From: CAWFKW01 sp963816535
GTDB lineage: Bacteria; Bacteroidota; Ignavibacteria; Tepidaquicellales; OLB5
DNA length: 64,000 nt
Direction: 5' to 3'
Assembly: GCA_963816535.1 (NCBI GenBank)
Contig: CAWFKW010000005.1
Coordinates: 1 to 64,000, forward strand
In this document: piece by piece, positions 46,174 to 55,095 of the stretch
Layout: each line of letters starts with the position of its first letter
Numbering within the stretch: position 1 is the stretch's first letter
Notes under the pieces: generated by a model
Databases searched by the model: none
What the model saw: only the letters and a program-made list of their open reading frames with translations
Told to the model about the DNA's origin: nothing
Made by a program: the position numbers and the translations under genes

Positions 46174-49131
46174 TTGAAGAAGTTCTTAGAAAAGAAATAT
46201 GTTAATACAGGGTTTGTTATAGCTCTGGTAATATTGCTATCTATCAACATTTTGACATACCTGAATACATCAAGGCACTTTCAGGATGAAAAGTACCAGA
46301 CTCTTGCTTTACAGACAATGCAGTCTTCTGAGGCTTTGCTTTCTAACTTAACGCAGGTGGAAACAAGCCGGAGGGGCTATCTTATTACAAATGAAGGCGC
46401 CTTCTTGCAGGAATACTATTCTGCTATAAAGCAACTTGATACTACTTTCAGCGTTTTGAAGAATTTTGCAAACGACGATCCTCTCGAGGTCAAAATTCTG
46501 GATACTCTGGGCCCCTTAATACACAACAGAAAAGATGTTCTTCAGGAATCCCTGGAGCTGCAGGCTGATAAAGAAAAGGGCATGAAAGAGCAGATTGAGT
46601 ATACTTCCAAAGGAAAGGAATCGCAAGACCACATAAAGGACCTTATACACGCTATTCAAAAGAGAGAAAATGATGTTTTGAAATCAAGATTTGCCGAAGC
46701 CAATCTAAGTTCAAAATATACACTAACCAATTTAATAGTGGGTACTTCTATTGCTTTTGTTTTATTAATACTTAGTATAACCCTTCTAAACCGTAATATA
46801 ACTCAGCGAAAAGCATTTGAACGCGAACTGGAAGAGAGCCGTAATTGGCTTTATACTACTCTGACCAGTATAGCTGACGCTGTGATCGTGACGGACAACC
46901 TTGGCAGTATTATGTTCATCAACTCCATAGCGTTAACTTTAACCGGGTGGGATGAACAGACCGCAAAAGGCATGTATATTAACCACGTGTTTAACATCAT
47001 TGACGAAGAAAGCAGGGAAGAGATCGACAGCCCCGTGCTGCAGTCGTTAAGAAGCGGTAATGTTTCAGACGTTGAAAGAAACGTGCTGCTTGTAACCAAG
47101 AGCCGCGTCGAAGTTCCGATTGATTTGAGCGCCGCTCCAATCAAGGATAATGAACTGAAAACTATCGGAATTGTATTGGTGTTCAGAGATGTTTCAGTCA
47201 AGAGAAAAGCAGAAAAAGACCTGAGAAACAGCCAGAAATTTGTAGAAAGGATAGCGGAGTCGATTCCAAACATACTATACGTGTACAACCTTAAAGGTCC
47301 CAGCGTTGTTTATGCAAATTTTAAGATCTCAGAGCTGCTTGGTTTTGGAGCCGATGAGATAAAACGGATGGGAAGCGCCTTTTTTTCAAAGTACATTCAC
47401 CCCGAGGATCTGAAGAAGCTCGTCGCGCTTTACCAGCGCTTTGTGAAGGCGAAAGATAATGAAATCCTTGATTATGAATTCAGAGTGATGAATTCACGCG
47501 GCGAATGGAGATGGATGCATAGCTATGACGTTGTGTTCAAAAGGGGCGCCGATGGTTTGGCTCTCCAGCTGCTTGGAACTGCCCAGGACGTAACCGACAG
47601 GAAGAAACTGGAAGACGAACTTAAAAAATACAGCGGTCATCTTGAAGAGCTCGTCGATATCAGGACCCGGGAACTAAAGCTCACCAACGAGAAGCTGAAA
47701 CAGGAAATTTCAGAGCATGCTCAGGCCGAAAAGAACATAATAGACGCTGAAGAAAAATTCCGGAGCCTGGTTGAGCACTCGCTCGCCGGCATTTTCATTA
47801 TGCAGAATAACCGGTTTGTATATGTGAATCCGAGATTTGAAGAAATATTCGGGTGCAGGTTTTCCGAGATCGAGAAGATGAACCCTCTGGACCTCGTATT
47901 CGAAGACGATAAGCCTCTTGTGATTGAAAACATAGATAAGCTTCTTTCGAACAAAATGGTAAGCGTCCAGTACACGTACAGGGCTATACCAAAAACAGGG
48001 ACTATGGTCGTCGTCGAAGTTAGGGGCACAAAGATAGATTATATGGGAAGCCCGGCGATGATAGGCACTATGCAGGATATAACCGAACGGAAACACGCTG
48101 AAGACGAGATAAGGAACCAGCGCGAATTTCTCAGAACGGTGATAGATCTTAGCCCAAACCTGATCTTTGCAAAAGACAGGGACGGAAGATTCACGCTTGT
48201 AAACAAAGCCGTTGCAGAGCTATATGGAACCAACGTTGATAACCTGCTTGGCAAAACCGATGGAGACTTTAATCCAAACGAAACTGAGGTGCGAAGCTTT
48301 CTTGAAGCTGACCGCGAAGTAATAGATAAGAAGAAGGAAAGAGATATTACCGAAGAAGCAGTTTCAAACTCCGTAACCGGTGAAACAAAATGGTTCCAGA
48401 CTAAAAAGATACCCCTGGCTGCAAGGGACGGTTCCACTCAGGTTCTTGGCGTATCAAACGATATTACGGCGAGAAAAGTCGCTGAGGAAATGACGATAAA
48501 GTCGCTGAGAGATAAAGAGATTCTTTTGCAGGAAATTCATCACAGGGTAAAGAACAATCTTCAGATAATTGTCAGTCTTTTAAAGCTTCAGTCGAAACAT
48601 ATTTTTGACCAGCGCGATCTGGAAATATTCAATAACAGCCGTTCGCGGGTAGAGACAATGTCTTTGATCCATGAGAAGCTGTATAAATCAAAAGACATTT
48701 CAAACATAAATTTCGATACCTATATAAGAGAACTGGCAAGCTATTTGCTAAAGGCTTATAAAGTGCAGCAGGAAGATATTGAATTAGTCATAAACGCTAA
48801 CAATGTTAAGCTTGGGATAGATACCGCTATCCCCTGCGGATTGATAATTAACGAACTTATTATTAATATTTTTAAGTTCGCCTTTCCTGCAGGAAGAAAA
48901 GGAAAAATTGAAATCACAGTCGCAAAAGAAGGGGACGATGTAACTCTTATCGTGTCCGACGATGGCGTTGGGCTGCCGCCGGATTTTGATCTCAGTAAAA
49001 GCGATTCCCTTGGACTTCAGCTTGTTGATACTCTCATAAAACAGCTTGACGGAAATGTTGAGATCCAGAGCGTGAACGGGTCAAGGTTTATAATAAAATT
49101 CAGGGAAATAAAATACAAAGAGAGAATTTGA
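46174..49131 (+). CDS. Membrane sensor histidine kinase: CHASE3, four PAS domains, HisKA_2
   Basis: A protein of 985 residues starting with TTG. Segments in order: TM helix (about 12-32), CHASE3-type periplasmic domain (TSRRGYLITNEGAFLQEY), second TM helix (about 183-205), PAS domains at about 217-335, 345-475, 520-640 and 645-770 (each ending in a PAC motif such as GTMQDITERKHAEDE), then LLQEIHHRVKNNLQIIVSLL with the phosphoacceptor His789, and an ATPase domain with N-box CGLIINELIINIFKFAF. The third PAS follows a coiled coil. No response-regulator gene is adjacent, so the partner is unknown. Confidence 0.9.
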   Translation: MKKFLEKKYVNTGFVIALVILLSINILTYLNTSRHFQDEKYQTLALQTMQSSEALLSNLTQVETSRRGYLITNEGAFLQEYYSAIKQLDTTFSVLKNFANDDPLEVKILDTLGPLIHNRKDVLQESLELQADKEKGMKEQIEYTSKGKESQDHIKDLIHAIQKRENDVLKSRFAEANLSSKYTLTNLIVGTSIAFVLLILSITLLNRNITQRKAFERELEESRNWLYTTLTSIADAVIVTDNLGSIMFINSIALTLTGWDEQTAKGMYINHVFNIIDEESREEIDSPVLQSLRSGNVSDVERNVLLVTKSRVEVPIDLSAAPIKDNELKTIGIVLVFRDVSVKRKAEKDLRNSQKFVERIAESIPNILYVYNLKGPSVVYANFKISELLGFGADEIKRMGSAFFSKYIHPEDLKKLVALYQRFVKAKDNEILDYEFRVMNSRGEWRWMHSYDVVFKRGADGLALQLLGTAQDVTDRKKLEDELKKYSGHLEELVDIRTRELKLTNEKLKQEISEHAQAEKNIIDAEEKFRSLVEHSLAGIFIMQNNRFVYVNPRFEEIFGCRFSEIEKMNPLDLVFEDDKPLVIENIDKLLSNKMVSVQYTYRAIPKTGTMVVVEVRGTKIDYMGSPAMIGTMQDITERKHAEDEIRNQREFLRTVIDLSPNLIFAKDRDGRFTLVNKAVAELYGTNVDNLLGKTDGDFNPNETEVRSFLEADREVIDKKKERDITEEAVSNSVTGETKWFQTKKIPLAARDGSTQVLGVSNDITARKVAEEMTIKSLRDKEILLQEIHHRVKNNLQIIVSLLKLQSKHIFDQRDLEIFNNSRSRVETMSLIHEKLYKSKDISNINFDTYIRELASYLLKAYKVQQEDIELVINANNVKLGIDTAIPCGLIINELIINIFKFAFPAGRKGKIEITVAKEGDDVTLIVSDDGVGLPPDFDLSKSDSLGLQLVDTLIKQLDGNVEIQSVNGSRFIIKFREIKYKERI

Positions 49132-49187
49132 TAATATAAAAACAGGTTCCTTTTTCGAAAAGTCTTTAAGGAAAAATTAAATAAAGT

Positions 49188-49907
49188 ATGAAAAATTTAA
49201 AATTTATTTTTGTTTTTACAGCGCTGGTTATTGCCTGGGGAAATGCCGTTGCCGCAGATTCATTTTTACAGCTCTCGCTTTACGATGACGGTGATTTTAA
49301 AGTTCAGCTTGACGACGTCGCTTATGTCGATGCCGGAAATATTTTTGAGACCCCTATTCAGGCGGGGGAGCACAATCTCCTGGTCACAATAGTTTCGAAT
49401 AATCTGCAGTTCCAGGGCAAGATCCGGATTCCCGCCGGTTTTAATGTGTATGCTGTAATAGACGAGTATAACGCATTTACAATTTACAAAAAGGTCCCGG
49501 TTGAGAAAGGAAGATGCAACAGCGAATGCAGCTATTACAGATTTATTGGCGGGAAAAATAGCAGCGAGGTTCATGACCAGCATGATAAGGATAAGAACAT
49601 TGACCCCGAATGCCGCAATGTAGTTATGAGCGATAAGGATTTTAAGGAATTTAAGAAGAGCATCGGGAATATGAACTTTGAGAATACTAACGTAACGATA
49701 ACCGAAAGCATGCTCGATCAAAACACTGTTTCAACGAAACAGCTGGCGGAACTGCTTACGTTTTTCACTTTTGAAAGTAATAAGCTGGATATTGCAAAGT
49801 ATGCATATACACATACATGCGACAAAAAAAATTATTACATGCTGTATAATTCGTTCAATTTTGATTCCAGCGTCGAAGAATTAAAGAATTACATTTCTGG
49901 AAAATAA
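49188..49907 (+). CDS. Secreted protein with DUF4476 C-terminal domain
   Basis: A protein of 239 residues with a signal peptide ending at AVAADS. The N-terminal part is a small beta-domain (SLYDDGDFKVQLDDVAYVD). The C-terminal 90 residues, with SDKDFKEFKKSIGNMNFE, LAELLTFFTFESNKLDIAKY and CDKKNYYMLYNSFNF, match DUF4476, common in Bacteroidota. Function unknown. It follows the sensor kinase by 57 bases. Confidence 0.8.
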   Translation: MKNLKFIFVFTALVIAWGNAVAADSFLQLSLYDDGDFKVQLDDVAYVDAGNIFETPIQAGEHNLLVTIVSNNLQFQGKIRIPAGFNVYAVIDEYNAFTIYKKVPVEKGRCNSECSYYRFIGGKNSSEVHDQHDKDKNIDPECRNVVMSDKDFKEFKKSIGNMNFENTNVTITESMLDQNTVSTKQLAELLTFFTFESNKLDIAKYAYTHTCDKKNYYMLYNSFNFDSSVEELKNYISGK

Positions 49908-49924
49908 TTAGTAAATTGCGTATT

Positions 49925-50050
49925 ATGACGGAAGAACAATTAGAAAGACCAAGTACGGGAAAAAGCATCCGCTTTGCTTTATTTTTCTGGGCAGTTTATG
50001 TTGCAATAGTATTTACTGTTCTTATCGTTTTTTTTAAACTGCCGTTTTGA
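49925..50050 (+). CDS. Small single-pass membrane protein (41 aa)
   Basis: ATG 49925 gives MTEEQLERPSTGKSIRFA followed by a 20-residue hydrophobic helix ending VLIVFFKLPF. A short acidic N-terminus followed by one TM segment is typical of real small membrane proteins. A perfect terminator follows at once, which supports a transcribed gene. No family is recognised. Confidence 0.55.
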   Translation: MTEEQLERPSTGKSIRFALFFWAVYVAIVFTVLIVFFKLPF

Positions 50051-50072
50051 GCATAGCTGATATGCTGTTTTT

Positions 50073-50105
50073 AAGGGTTTAGTTATAGACTAAACCCTTT
50101 TTTTG
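50073..50105 (+). terminator. Rho-independent terminator
   Basis: Perfect 11-bp stem AAGGGTTTAGT / ACTAAACCCTT with loop TATAG, running into a tract of seven T. Confidence 0.92.
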
Positions 50106-50115
50106 ATGAACAAGC

Positions 50116-50454
50116 ATGGAATGGAAAGAGTTAATTAACGAATCCGGTTTTGCCGCGATTCGTGATGTATCGGATAAAGAACGGGTTTTGATATTCAAAC
50201 ACGATCCCGGAAGTATTGTGAGCTTTATGATCAAGCAGTTGCTCCAAAGGGAATGGAATGAGTCTTATATGAGCATGAAGACCTACTTAATAGATGTCAG
50301 CAAATCAGGGAAACAGACTTTTGAACTATCGAATCAATTTGGGATAGACCATGTTTCTCCCCAGGCGCTGATTATCAGCAAAGGAAAGTGCATCTACGCA
50401 AAATCGAACGGGCACATTCAATACAAAGATTTGAAAGAGTTTGCTAATCGTTGA
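50116..50454 (+). CDS. YtxJ-like (DUF2847) protein lacking the redox cysteine
   Basis: A protein of 112 residues with the YtxJ pattern: MEWKELINES at the start, VLIFKHDPGSIVS, a YLIDVSKSGKQTFELSNQFG middle and HVSPQALIISKGKCIY. YtxJ proteins are thioredoxin-fold monothiol proteins with FKHSTRCxxS, where the Cys is the active thiol. Here that position reads Ser (HDPGSIVS). It may therefore be redox-inactive. The next gene starts 3 bases after its stop. Confidence 0.75.
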   Translation: MEWKELINESGFAAIRDVSDKERVLIFKHDPGSIVSFMIKQLLQREWNESYMSMKTYLIDVSKSGKQTFELSNQFGIDHVSPQALIISKGKCIYAKSNGHIQYKDLKEFANR

Positions 50455-50457
50455 TAT

Positions 50458-50844
50458 TTGGAACGTGATAATGAAAGGCTGGTATGCGTATTTGCAACTG
50501 GGAATAAAGGAGCTTTCCTAATTGCAAAATCTTTGTTGGATGACGCAGGGATAAATTACACAACAAGGAATGCCGGGATGCGCGGTACATTGTACTCTAC
50601 GTCGCTGGAGGGGCGCAGGTTGCTGGCGCTTCAGGAAGATGAGCAGGAAGCTAAAGAAGTTCTGAGAGACCTTAAAGAAAGCCAGGAAACACAATCTGAA
50701 AAAGATGATGTTGTAGAAATGGAAGACAGCCCTTCCCTGATTAATGATGCGGTAAAATATGATCCGGGTTTAGGCCTAAAATTATTATTAATTGTTCTGG
50801 CGATATTAATTATTGTTGCGGTAATATTTTTAGTTAAAAAATAA
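50458..50844 (+). CDS. DUF2007-like signal-transducing domain with C-terminal membrane anchor
   Basis: A protein of 128 residues from TTG 50458. The N-terminal part (VCVFATGNKGAFLIAKSLLD, DDAGINYTTRN, RRLLALQEDEQEAKEVLRDL) fits the DUF2007 GlnB-like fold. An acidic linker leads to a hydrophobic helix at the C-terminus (LKLLLIVLAILIIVAVIFLV), a tail anchor in the inner membrane. Cotranscribed with the YtxJ-like gene. Confidence 0.75.
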   Translation: MERDNERLVCVFATGNKGAFLIAKSLLDDAGINYTTRNAGMRGTLYSTSLEGRRLLALQEDEQEAKEVLRDLKESQETQSEKDDVVEMEDSPSLINDAVKYDPGLGLKLLLIVLAILIIVAVIFLVKK

Positions 50845-50927
50845 TTGACTGAATCAGTGATGCCGGCGCGAATTCTGATACAATAGTCAAATTCTCTGAT
50901 TAGTTATCATTTTTTCATAAATTCATA

Positions 50928-50957
50928 ATGGATCCCCGATATTTGCGGGGAGAGTTT
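50928..50957. repeat. REP-like palindrome (ATGGATCCCCG...CGGGGAGAG)
   Basis: A variant of the 759-787 element. Its ATG is in frame with the ALDH-like gene and adds 11 false codons to a naive prediction. Confidence 0.75.
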
Positions 50958-50960
50958 CAA

Positions 50961-51839
50961 ATGGTTAGACTATCTGTACCTAAAATGTATAAGCTTTTTA
51001 TCGGCGGAAAATTTGTCCGCACCGAATCGGAAAGATATCTTTCTGCGGTCAGTCCTTTAACAAATGAAAAGATATGCAACTACTCGCGGGCTTCGCGAAA
51101 GGATGTGCGAAACGCAGTTGTTGCGGCAAGGGCCGGCTTTGGAGTTTGGAAGGAAAAAACTGCTTACGAACGCGGGCAGGTACTTTACCGACTGGCGGAA
51201 ATGCTTGAAGGAAGAAAAGAACAGTTTGCCGATGAAATTGCCATCTCTACGGGAACTCCAAAATCCAGGACTTTAAAAGGAGTTCTTAAAGCTATCGACA
51301 GGGTTGTTTGGTATGCTGGATTTTCCGATAAATGGTCGCAGCTAGTCGGCACGGTGAACCCGGTTCAAAGCGGATACTTCAATTTTTCAATTCCTGAACC
51401 GACAGGAGTTGTGGGAATATTGCTGCCGGATGACGCGCCTTTATTGGCTCTTGTATCCAGAGTTTGCCCTGTGGTTGTCTCCGGAAATTCGTGCGTTGTA
51501 ATTGCGTCCGAAACTGCGCCGCTGCCGGCTCTTTCCTTTGCTGAAGTGATAGCAACAAGCGATTTTCCAGCAGGAGTTATAAATATTCTGACAGGGATCA
51601 AGAAAGAACTCATTGCTCACTTGGCAGGGCATATGGATGTTAACGTATTTGATTACGCCGATAATAATACCGAATTTAAAAAAGAAGTGCAGATGGCATG
51701 TTCAAACAACGTAAAAAGATTTGTGTTTTCAGCTCACAAGACTACAAATAGCTATTTTGAAGACCAGGCGAACGAAAGCGTTGAACAAATTGCGAATTTT
51801 TCGGAGATAAAGACCGTGTGGCACACGATGGGAACATGA
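50961..51839 (+). CDS. Short inactive ALDH-family protein (second half of deoC-ALDH pairs)
   Basis: A protein of 292 residues with the ALDH N-terminal fold (YKLFIGGKFVRTESERY, ASRKDVRNAVVAARAGF, FNFSIPEPTGVVGILLP, VVVSGNSCVVIASE) but no catalytic-domain Cys or general-base Glu. This matches the short, catalytically incomplete ALDH family often found next to deoC and a full ALDH in other bacteria, related to the second domain of ALDH16. It is thus a family form, not a recent truncation. ATG 50961 is chosen because the upstream ATG lies in a palindromic repeat. Confidence 0.8.
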   Translation: MVRLSVPKMYKLFIGGKFVRTESERYLSAVSPLTNEKICNYSRASRKDVRNAVVAARAGFGVWKEKTAYERGQVLYRLAEMLEGRKEQFADEIAISTGTPKSRTLKGVLKAIDRVVWYAGFSDKWSQLVGTVNPVQSGYFNFSIPEPTGVVGILLPDDAPLLALVSRVCPVVVSGNSCVVIASETAPLPALSFAEVIATSDFPAGVINILTGIKKELIAHLAGHMDVNVFDYADNNTEFKKEVQMACSNNVKRFVFSAHKTTNSYFEDQANESVEQIANFSEIKTVWHTMGT

Positions 51840-52015
51840 GGCTCTCAGACTTGAGAATTTTGATTGAAGATTTGTCCAAAACAGACAGATAATTCATTTT
51901 TACAACAATTTACATATTTTAGGGGATTTACCGGCCTTTGCACCTTTATAAATGAAACTAAATTGAATATATTGCAGTAATAATAGTAAGGAATATTAAT
52001 TAAACCTAAAATTTA

Positions 52016-53608
52016 ATGCAAAAACGCAAATATCTGATTCCGATATTTTTAATGCTGATCTCTATCGGCGTACTTGTCGGGATGAAAGTCAAAACAACAT
52101 CTGAAAGAGATGATGTTTTTGATAATGTTAAGAAATTTAATGAAGCTCTCACCTTAATTCAGAAGAATTATGTGGACGAAGTGAACGGCGATAAACTGAC
52201 CGAAGCCGCCATTAAAGGCATGCTAAGCCAGCTCGACCCTCACTCCACCTACATTACACAGGACCAGCTAAAGCGGATTAACGAGGATTTTCAGGGTAGT
52301 TTCGAAGGTATTGGCGTTGAATTTGACATAGTTAACGATACAATTACAATAGTATCGCCAATTACAGGCGGTCCTTCAGAGGCGCTTGGAATATTAGCAG
52401 GCGATAAGATTGTGAAAATTGACGGAGTTTCTTCGGTCGGAATGACCAGAGACGACGTGCCTAAAAAATTGAGGGGACAAAAAGGCACAAAAGTTAATGT
52501 ATCGATTGTCAGAATGGGCACTCCGAATTTGCTCGAGTTTGAGATAACCAGGGATAAAATTCCTCTTTACAGCGTCGATGCATCATTTATGATTAACAGC
52601 GATGTTGGTTACGTAAGGGTCACAAGATTTGCAGCTACAACATATGATGAGCTCCAAAAAGCTCTGTCCGATCTTAAACAGCAGGGAATGACGAAGCTTG
52701 TATTTGATCTGCGCGGCAACCCGGGCGGTTACCTTGACCAGGCTTTTAAGATCTCAAGCATGTTCATTGATAAAGGGAAGAAAATTGTTTACACCAAGAG
52801 CAGGATAGAAGCGTACAACGACGAATATATTTCTGAAGGCGGAGAGTACAGCAAGATACCGCTTGTAGTTCTTGTTAACGACGGTTCGGCCTCAGCAAGC
52901 GAAATTGTCGCCGGCGCGCTTCAGGATTGGGACAGGGGTCTTATTGTCGGGGAAACAACTTTTGGAAAAGGTTTGGTTCAGAGACAATATGACCTTTCGG
53001 ACGGTTCCGCGATGAGAGTCACGACATCAAGATATTATACTCCGTCCGGCAGGTCTATTCAGAAGCCATATGAAGGCGGACAATATAAGAGCATGCTCAG
53101 AAATGAAGACGAAGGCGATAACCTGATGCACACGCATGATGAAAAGGATACAGTAAGGCCCGAGTTCAAAACCATGGGCGGCAGGACCGTTCTTGGCGGC
53201 GGCGGCATAACTCCTGATTACATTATAAAACTGGATACTCTCACAAATTACTCGGTTTCGCTCAGAAGGCTGAATTTGTTCTTCGAATACACGACCGACT
53301 ATTTTGAGAACAACAGGGAAAAAATAAAATCCAATTATTCAGATTATATGAAGTTTAACGATAAATTCCAGGTGACAGACGGAATGCTGAATGATTTTAA
53401 AAATCTTGCTACTGCCAAAGGGATTGCCTTTAACCAGGATGAGTGGGATAGAGACGTTGATTTTATAAAAACGAGCATAAAGTCAATTATAGCAAGGGAT
53501 ATATGGGGCAATAACGGCAGCATGGCTGTTTGGCTTAACGACGACCGCCAGTTTCAGAAAGCGATGGAACTGTTCCCCGAAGCTGAAAAGCTCGCGCAAT
53601 TGAGATGA
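52016..53608 (+). CDS. ctpA: Carboxy-terminal processing protease (S41)
   Basis: Periplasmic serine protease of 530 residues. A membrane/signal segment (KYLIPIFLMLISIGVLVGM) is followed by the N-terminal helical region, a PDZ domain (about 90-175; GVEFDIVNDTITIVSPI, ILAGDKIVKIDG) and the S41 core: DLRGNPGGYLDQAFKISS, the catalytic Ser293 in DGSASASEIV and Lys318 in TFGKGLVQ. The C-terminal roughly 110 residues form an extension with TDYFENNREKIK. The next gene overlaps by 4 bases. Confidence 0.95.
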   Translation: MQKRKYLIPIFLMLISIGVLVGMKVKTTSERDDVFDNVKKFNEALTLIQKNYVDEVNGDKLTEAAIKGMLSQLDPHSTYITQDQLKRINEDFQGSFEGIGVEFDIVNDTITIVSPITGGPSEALGILAGDKIVKIDGVSSVGMTRDDVPKKLRGQKGTKVNVSIVRMGTPNLLEFEITRDKIPLYSVDASFMINSDVGYVRVTRFAATTYDELQKALSDLKQQGMTKLVFDLRGNPGGYLDQAFKISSMFIDKGKKIVYTKSRIEAYNDEYISEGGEYSKIPLVVLVNDGSASASEIVAGALQDWDRGLIVGETTFGKGLVQRQYDLSDGSAMRVTTSRYYTPSGRSIQKPYEGGQYKSMLRNEDEGDNLMHTHDEKDTVRPEFKTMGGRTVLGGGGITPDYIIKLDTLTNYSVSLRRLNLFFEYTTDYFENNREKIKSNYSDYMKFNDKFQVTDGMLNDFKNLATAKGIAFNQDEWDRDVDFIKTSIKSIIARDIWGNNGSMAVWLNDDRQFQKAMELFPEAEKLAQLR

Positions 53609-54390
53609 CCGTATTCAAATATCATGTTTTTGCGATAGTCTTACTGCTCATTATAAGCGGTAAGACTTTTTCGCAATCAGAGGTATTTGAAGACGGAGAA
53701 GAATTATATTACGAGGTAAATTATTCCTTCATTAATATAGGCTGGATCAAGTTCAACGCAGAGCGGGAACTCGGCAAACCGGATGTGTATGACTGCAAAG
53801 CGGTAATGAAGTCAAGCGAAGGGCTGCCTTTCGTAACGGTTAATTATGAATTTCACAGCGTAATAGAAGCTAAAGACGGCAATGTGAAACCGCTTAAATT
53901 TACGGCATATGAATTTAAGGACGAAAAAAGAAGCGTATTGACATACGATTATAATTATGATTCGGGATTCGTGGATATTAAGAAGATCGGCTTTGACGGA
54001 CAGCAGGAAGTGAATAAAAGAATAATGACCAATACGCAGTTTCAGGATGGGCTCTCTATATTCTATTACGCCAGGTACGCGTTCGATAAATCGCAAACAG
54101 TGAATATTCCGGTGATAATGTACGTTGATTCCGCCATGATGAAAATTGATTTTGACACTAAAGCGACAGATGTGATTATGAGCGGAGTCAAATACGACGT
54201 GTCTTCAGTGTACCTTGAGGGATTTGCATACTTTACCGCGGTGTTTGGATTGACCGGCGATTTTTCCGGTTATTTTTCAAACGATGCCGCCAGGATTCCG
54301 CTTGAAGCGAAACTGAAAGTAAAAATTGGAAATATCTCGGTTGAACTCAAGAGCTGGAAACGGAAAAACTGGACACCGCCGGTGTACTGA
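53605..54390 (+). CDS. DUF3108 family secreted protein
   Basis: A protein of 261 residues with a signal peptide (FAIVLLLIISGKTFSQ) and the DUF3108 pattern: EELYYEVNYSFINIGWIKF, YEFHSVIEAKDGNVKPLKF, KRIMTNTQFQDGLSIFYYAR. Function unknown; members are predicted envelope beta-sandwiches. It overlaps ctpA by 4 bases (ATGA), so the two are translationally coupled, which suggests a shared envelope role. Confidence 0.88.
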   Translation: MTVFKYHVFAIVLLLIISGKTFSQSEVFEDGEELYYEVNYSFINIGWIKFNAERELGKPDVYDCKAVMKSSEGLPFVTVNYEFHSVIEAKDGNVKPLKFTAYEFKDEKRSVLTYDYNYDSGFVDIKKIGFDGQQEVNKRIMTNTQFQDGLSIFYYARYAFDKSQTVNIPVIMYVDSAMMKIDFDTKATDVIMSGVKYDVSSVYLEGFAYFTAVFGLTGDFSGYFSNDAARIPLEAKLKVKIGNISVELKSWKRKNWTPPVY

Positions 54391-54449
54391 TAATTTTGGC
54401 GGTCTCCGCTCAGACTGACAGACGTTTTTAAAAAAATTCACTAGAAAAA

Positions 54450-55001
54450 ATGATAATACCATATCAAAATAAATATCCGAAGATTGATGAATCTGTCCTG
54501 ATTGCAGAGGGCGCCTTTATTATCGGAGATGTCGAAATCGGAAAAGACTCAAGCATTTGGTACAATACTGTAATTCGCGGCGATGTAAATTATATAAGGA
54601 TCGGCGAAAGAACCAATGTGCAGGACCTGACAATGGTTCACGTAACTTATAAGAAGTTCCCGACATTCATAGGAAACGACGTCTCTATTGGGCACAGCGC
54701 CGTTATTCACGGCTGCAGGATCAAAGATCATGTTGTAATAGGGATGGGAGCTAAAATCCTGGATGATTCAACGGTAAATTCTCATTCACTGGTCGCCGCC
54801 GGTTCAGTTGTTAAAGAGCGTTTTGTTGTTCCGGAAGGCACGCTTGTTGCCGGAGTTCCGGCAAAGGTAGTGAGAGAGCTGAGACCTGAAGAGATCGAAA
54901 AAATAAAACAGAATGCAAAGAATTATCTGTTCTATTGCACTCAGTATTCTGAATTTAACATGGGTTTAGGCTTCCAAGAGCATTTGCCTATTGACAAATG
55001 A
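54450..55001 (+). CDS. Gamma-carbonic-anhydrase-like hexapeptide protein
   Basis: A protein of 183 residues with left-handed beta-helix repeats (IGDVEIGKDSSIWYNTVIRG). The three zinc-ligand histidines are at positions equivalent to the family (TMVHVTY, then IGHSAVIHGCR), and PTFIGNDVSIGH is typical. Members of the YrdA/PaaY group include active enzymes and metal-binding proteins without proven activity, so the enzymatic role is uncertain. Confidence 0.9.
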   Translation: MIIPYQNKYPKIDESVLIAEGAFIIGDVEIGKDSSIWYNTVIRGDVNYIRIGERTNVQDLTMVHVTYKKFPTFIGNDVSIGHSAVIHGCRIKDHVVIGMGAKILDDSTVNSHSLVAAGSVVKERFVVPEGTLVAGVPAKVVRELRPEEIEKIKQNAKNYLFYCTQYSEFNMGLGFQEHLPIDK

Positions 55002-55075
55002 TTATTTTTTGCATATTTTAACTGCCGTAATTTAAGCAGTTTTAATGATTACCTAATGTATTGCTTTAATTTTTA

Positions 55076-55083
55076 TAAATTTG
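55076..55083 (+). promoter_or_regulatory. Candidate -7 box (TAAATTTG) upstream of ybeY
   Basis: TAAATTTG lies 12 bases before the TTG start of ybeY. If used it would give a nearly leaderless transcript, so it is only a weak candidate. Confidence 0.25.
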
Positions 55084-55095
55084 TGGCTTTAAGAT

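Noticed and set aside
50961..51839. Truncated aldehyde dehydrogenase pseudogene
   Set aside because: Its length and sequence match the short, catalytically incomplete ALDH family that normally accompanies deoC.
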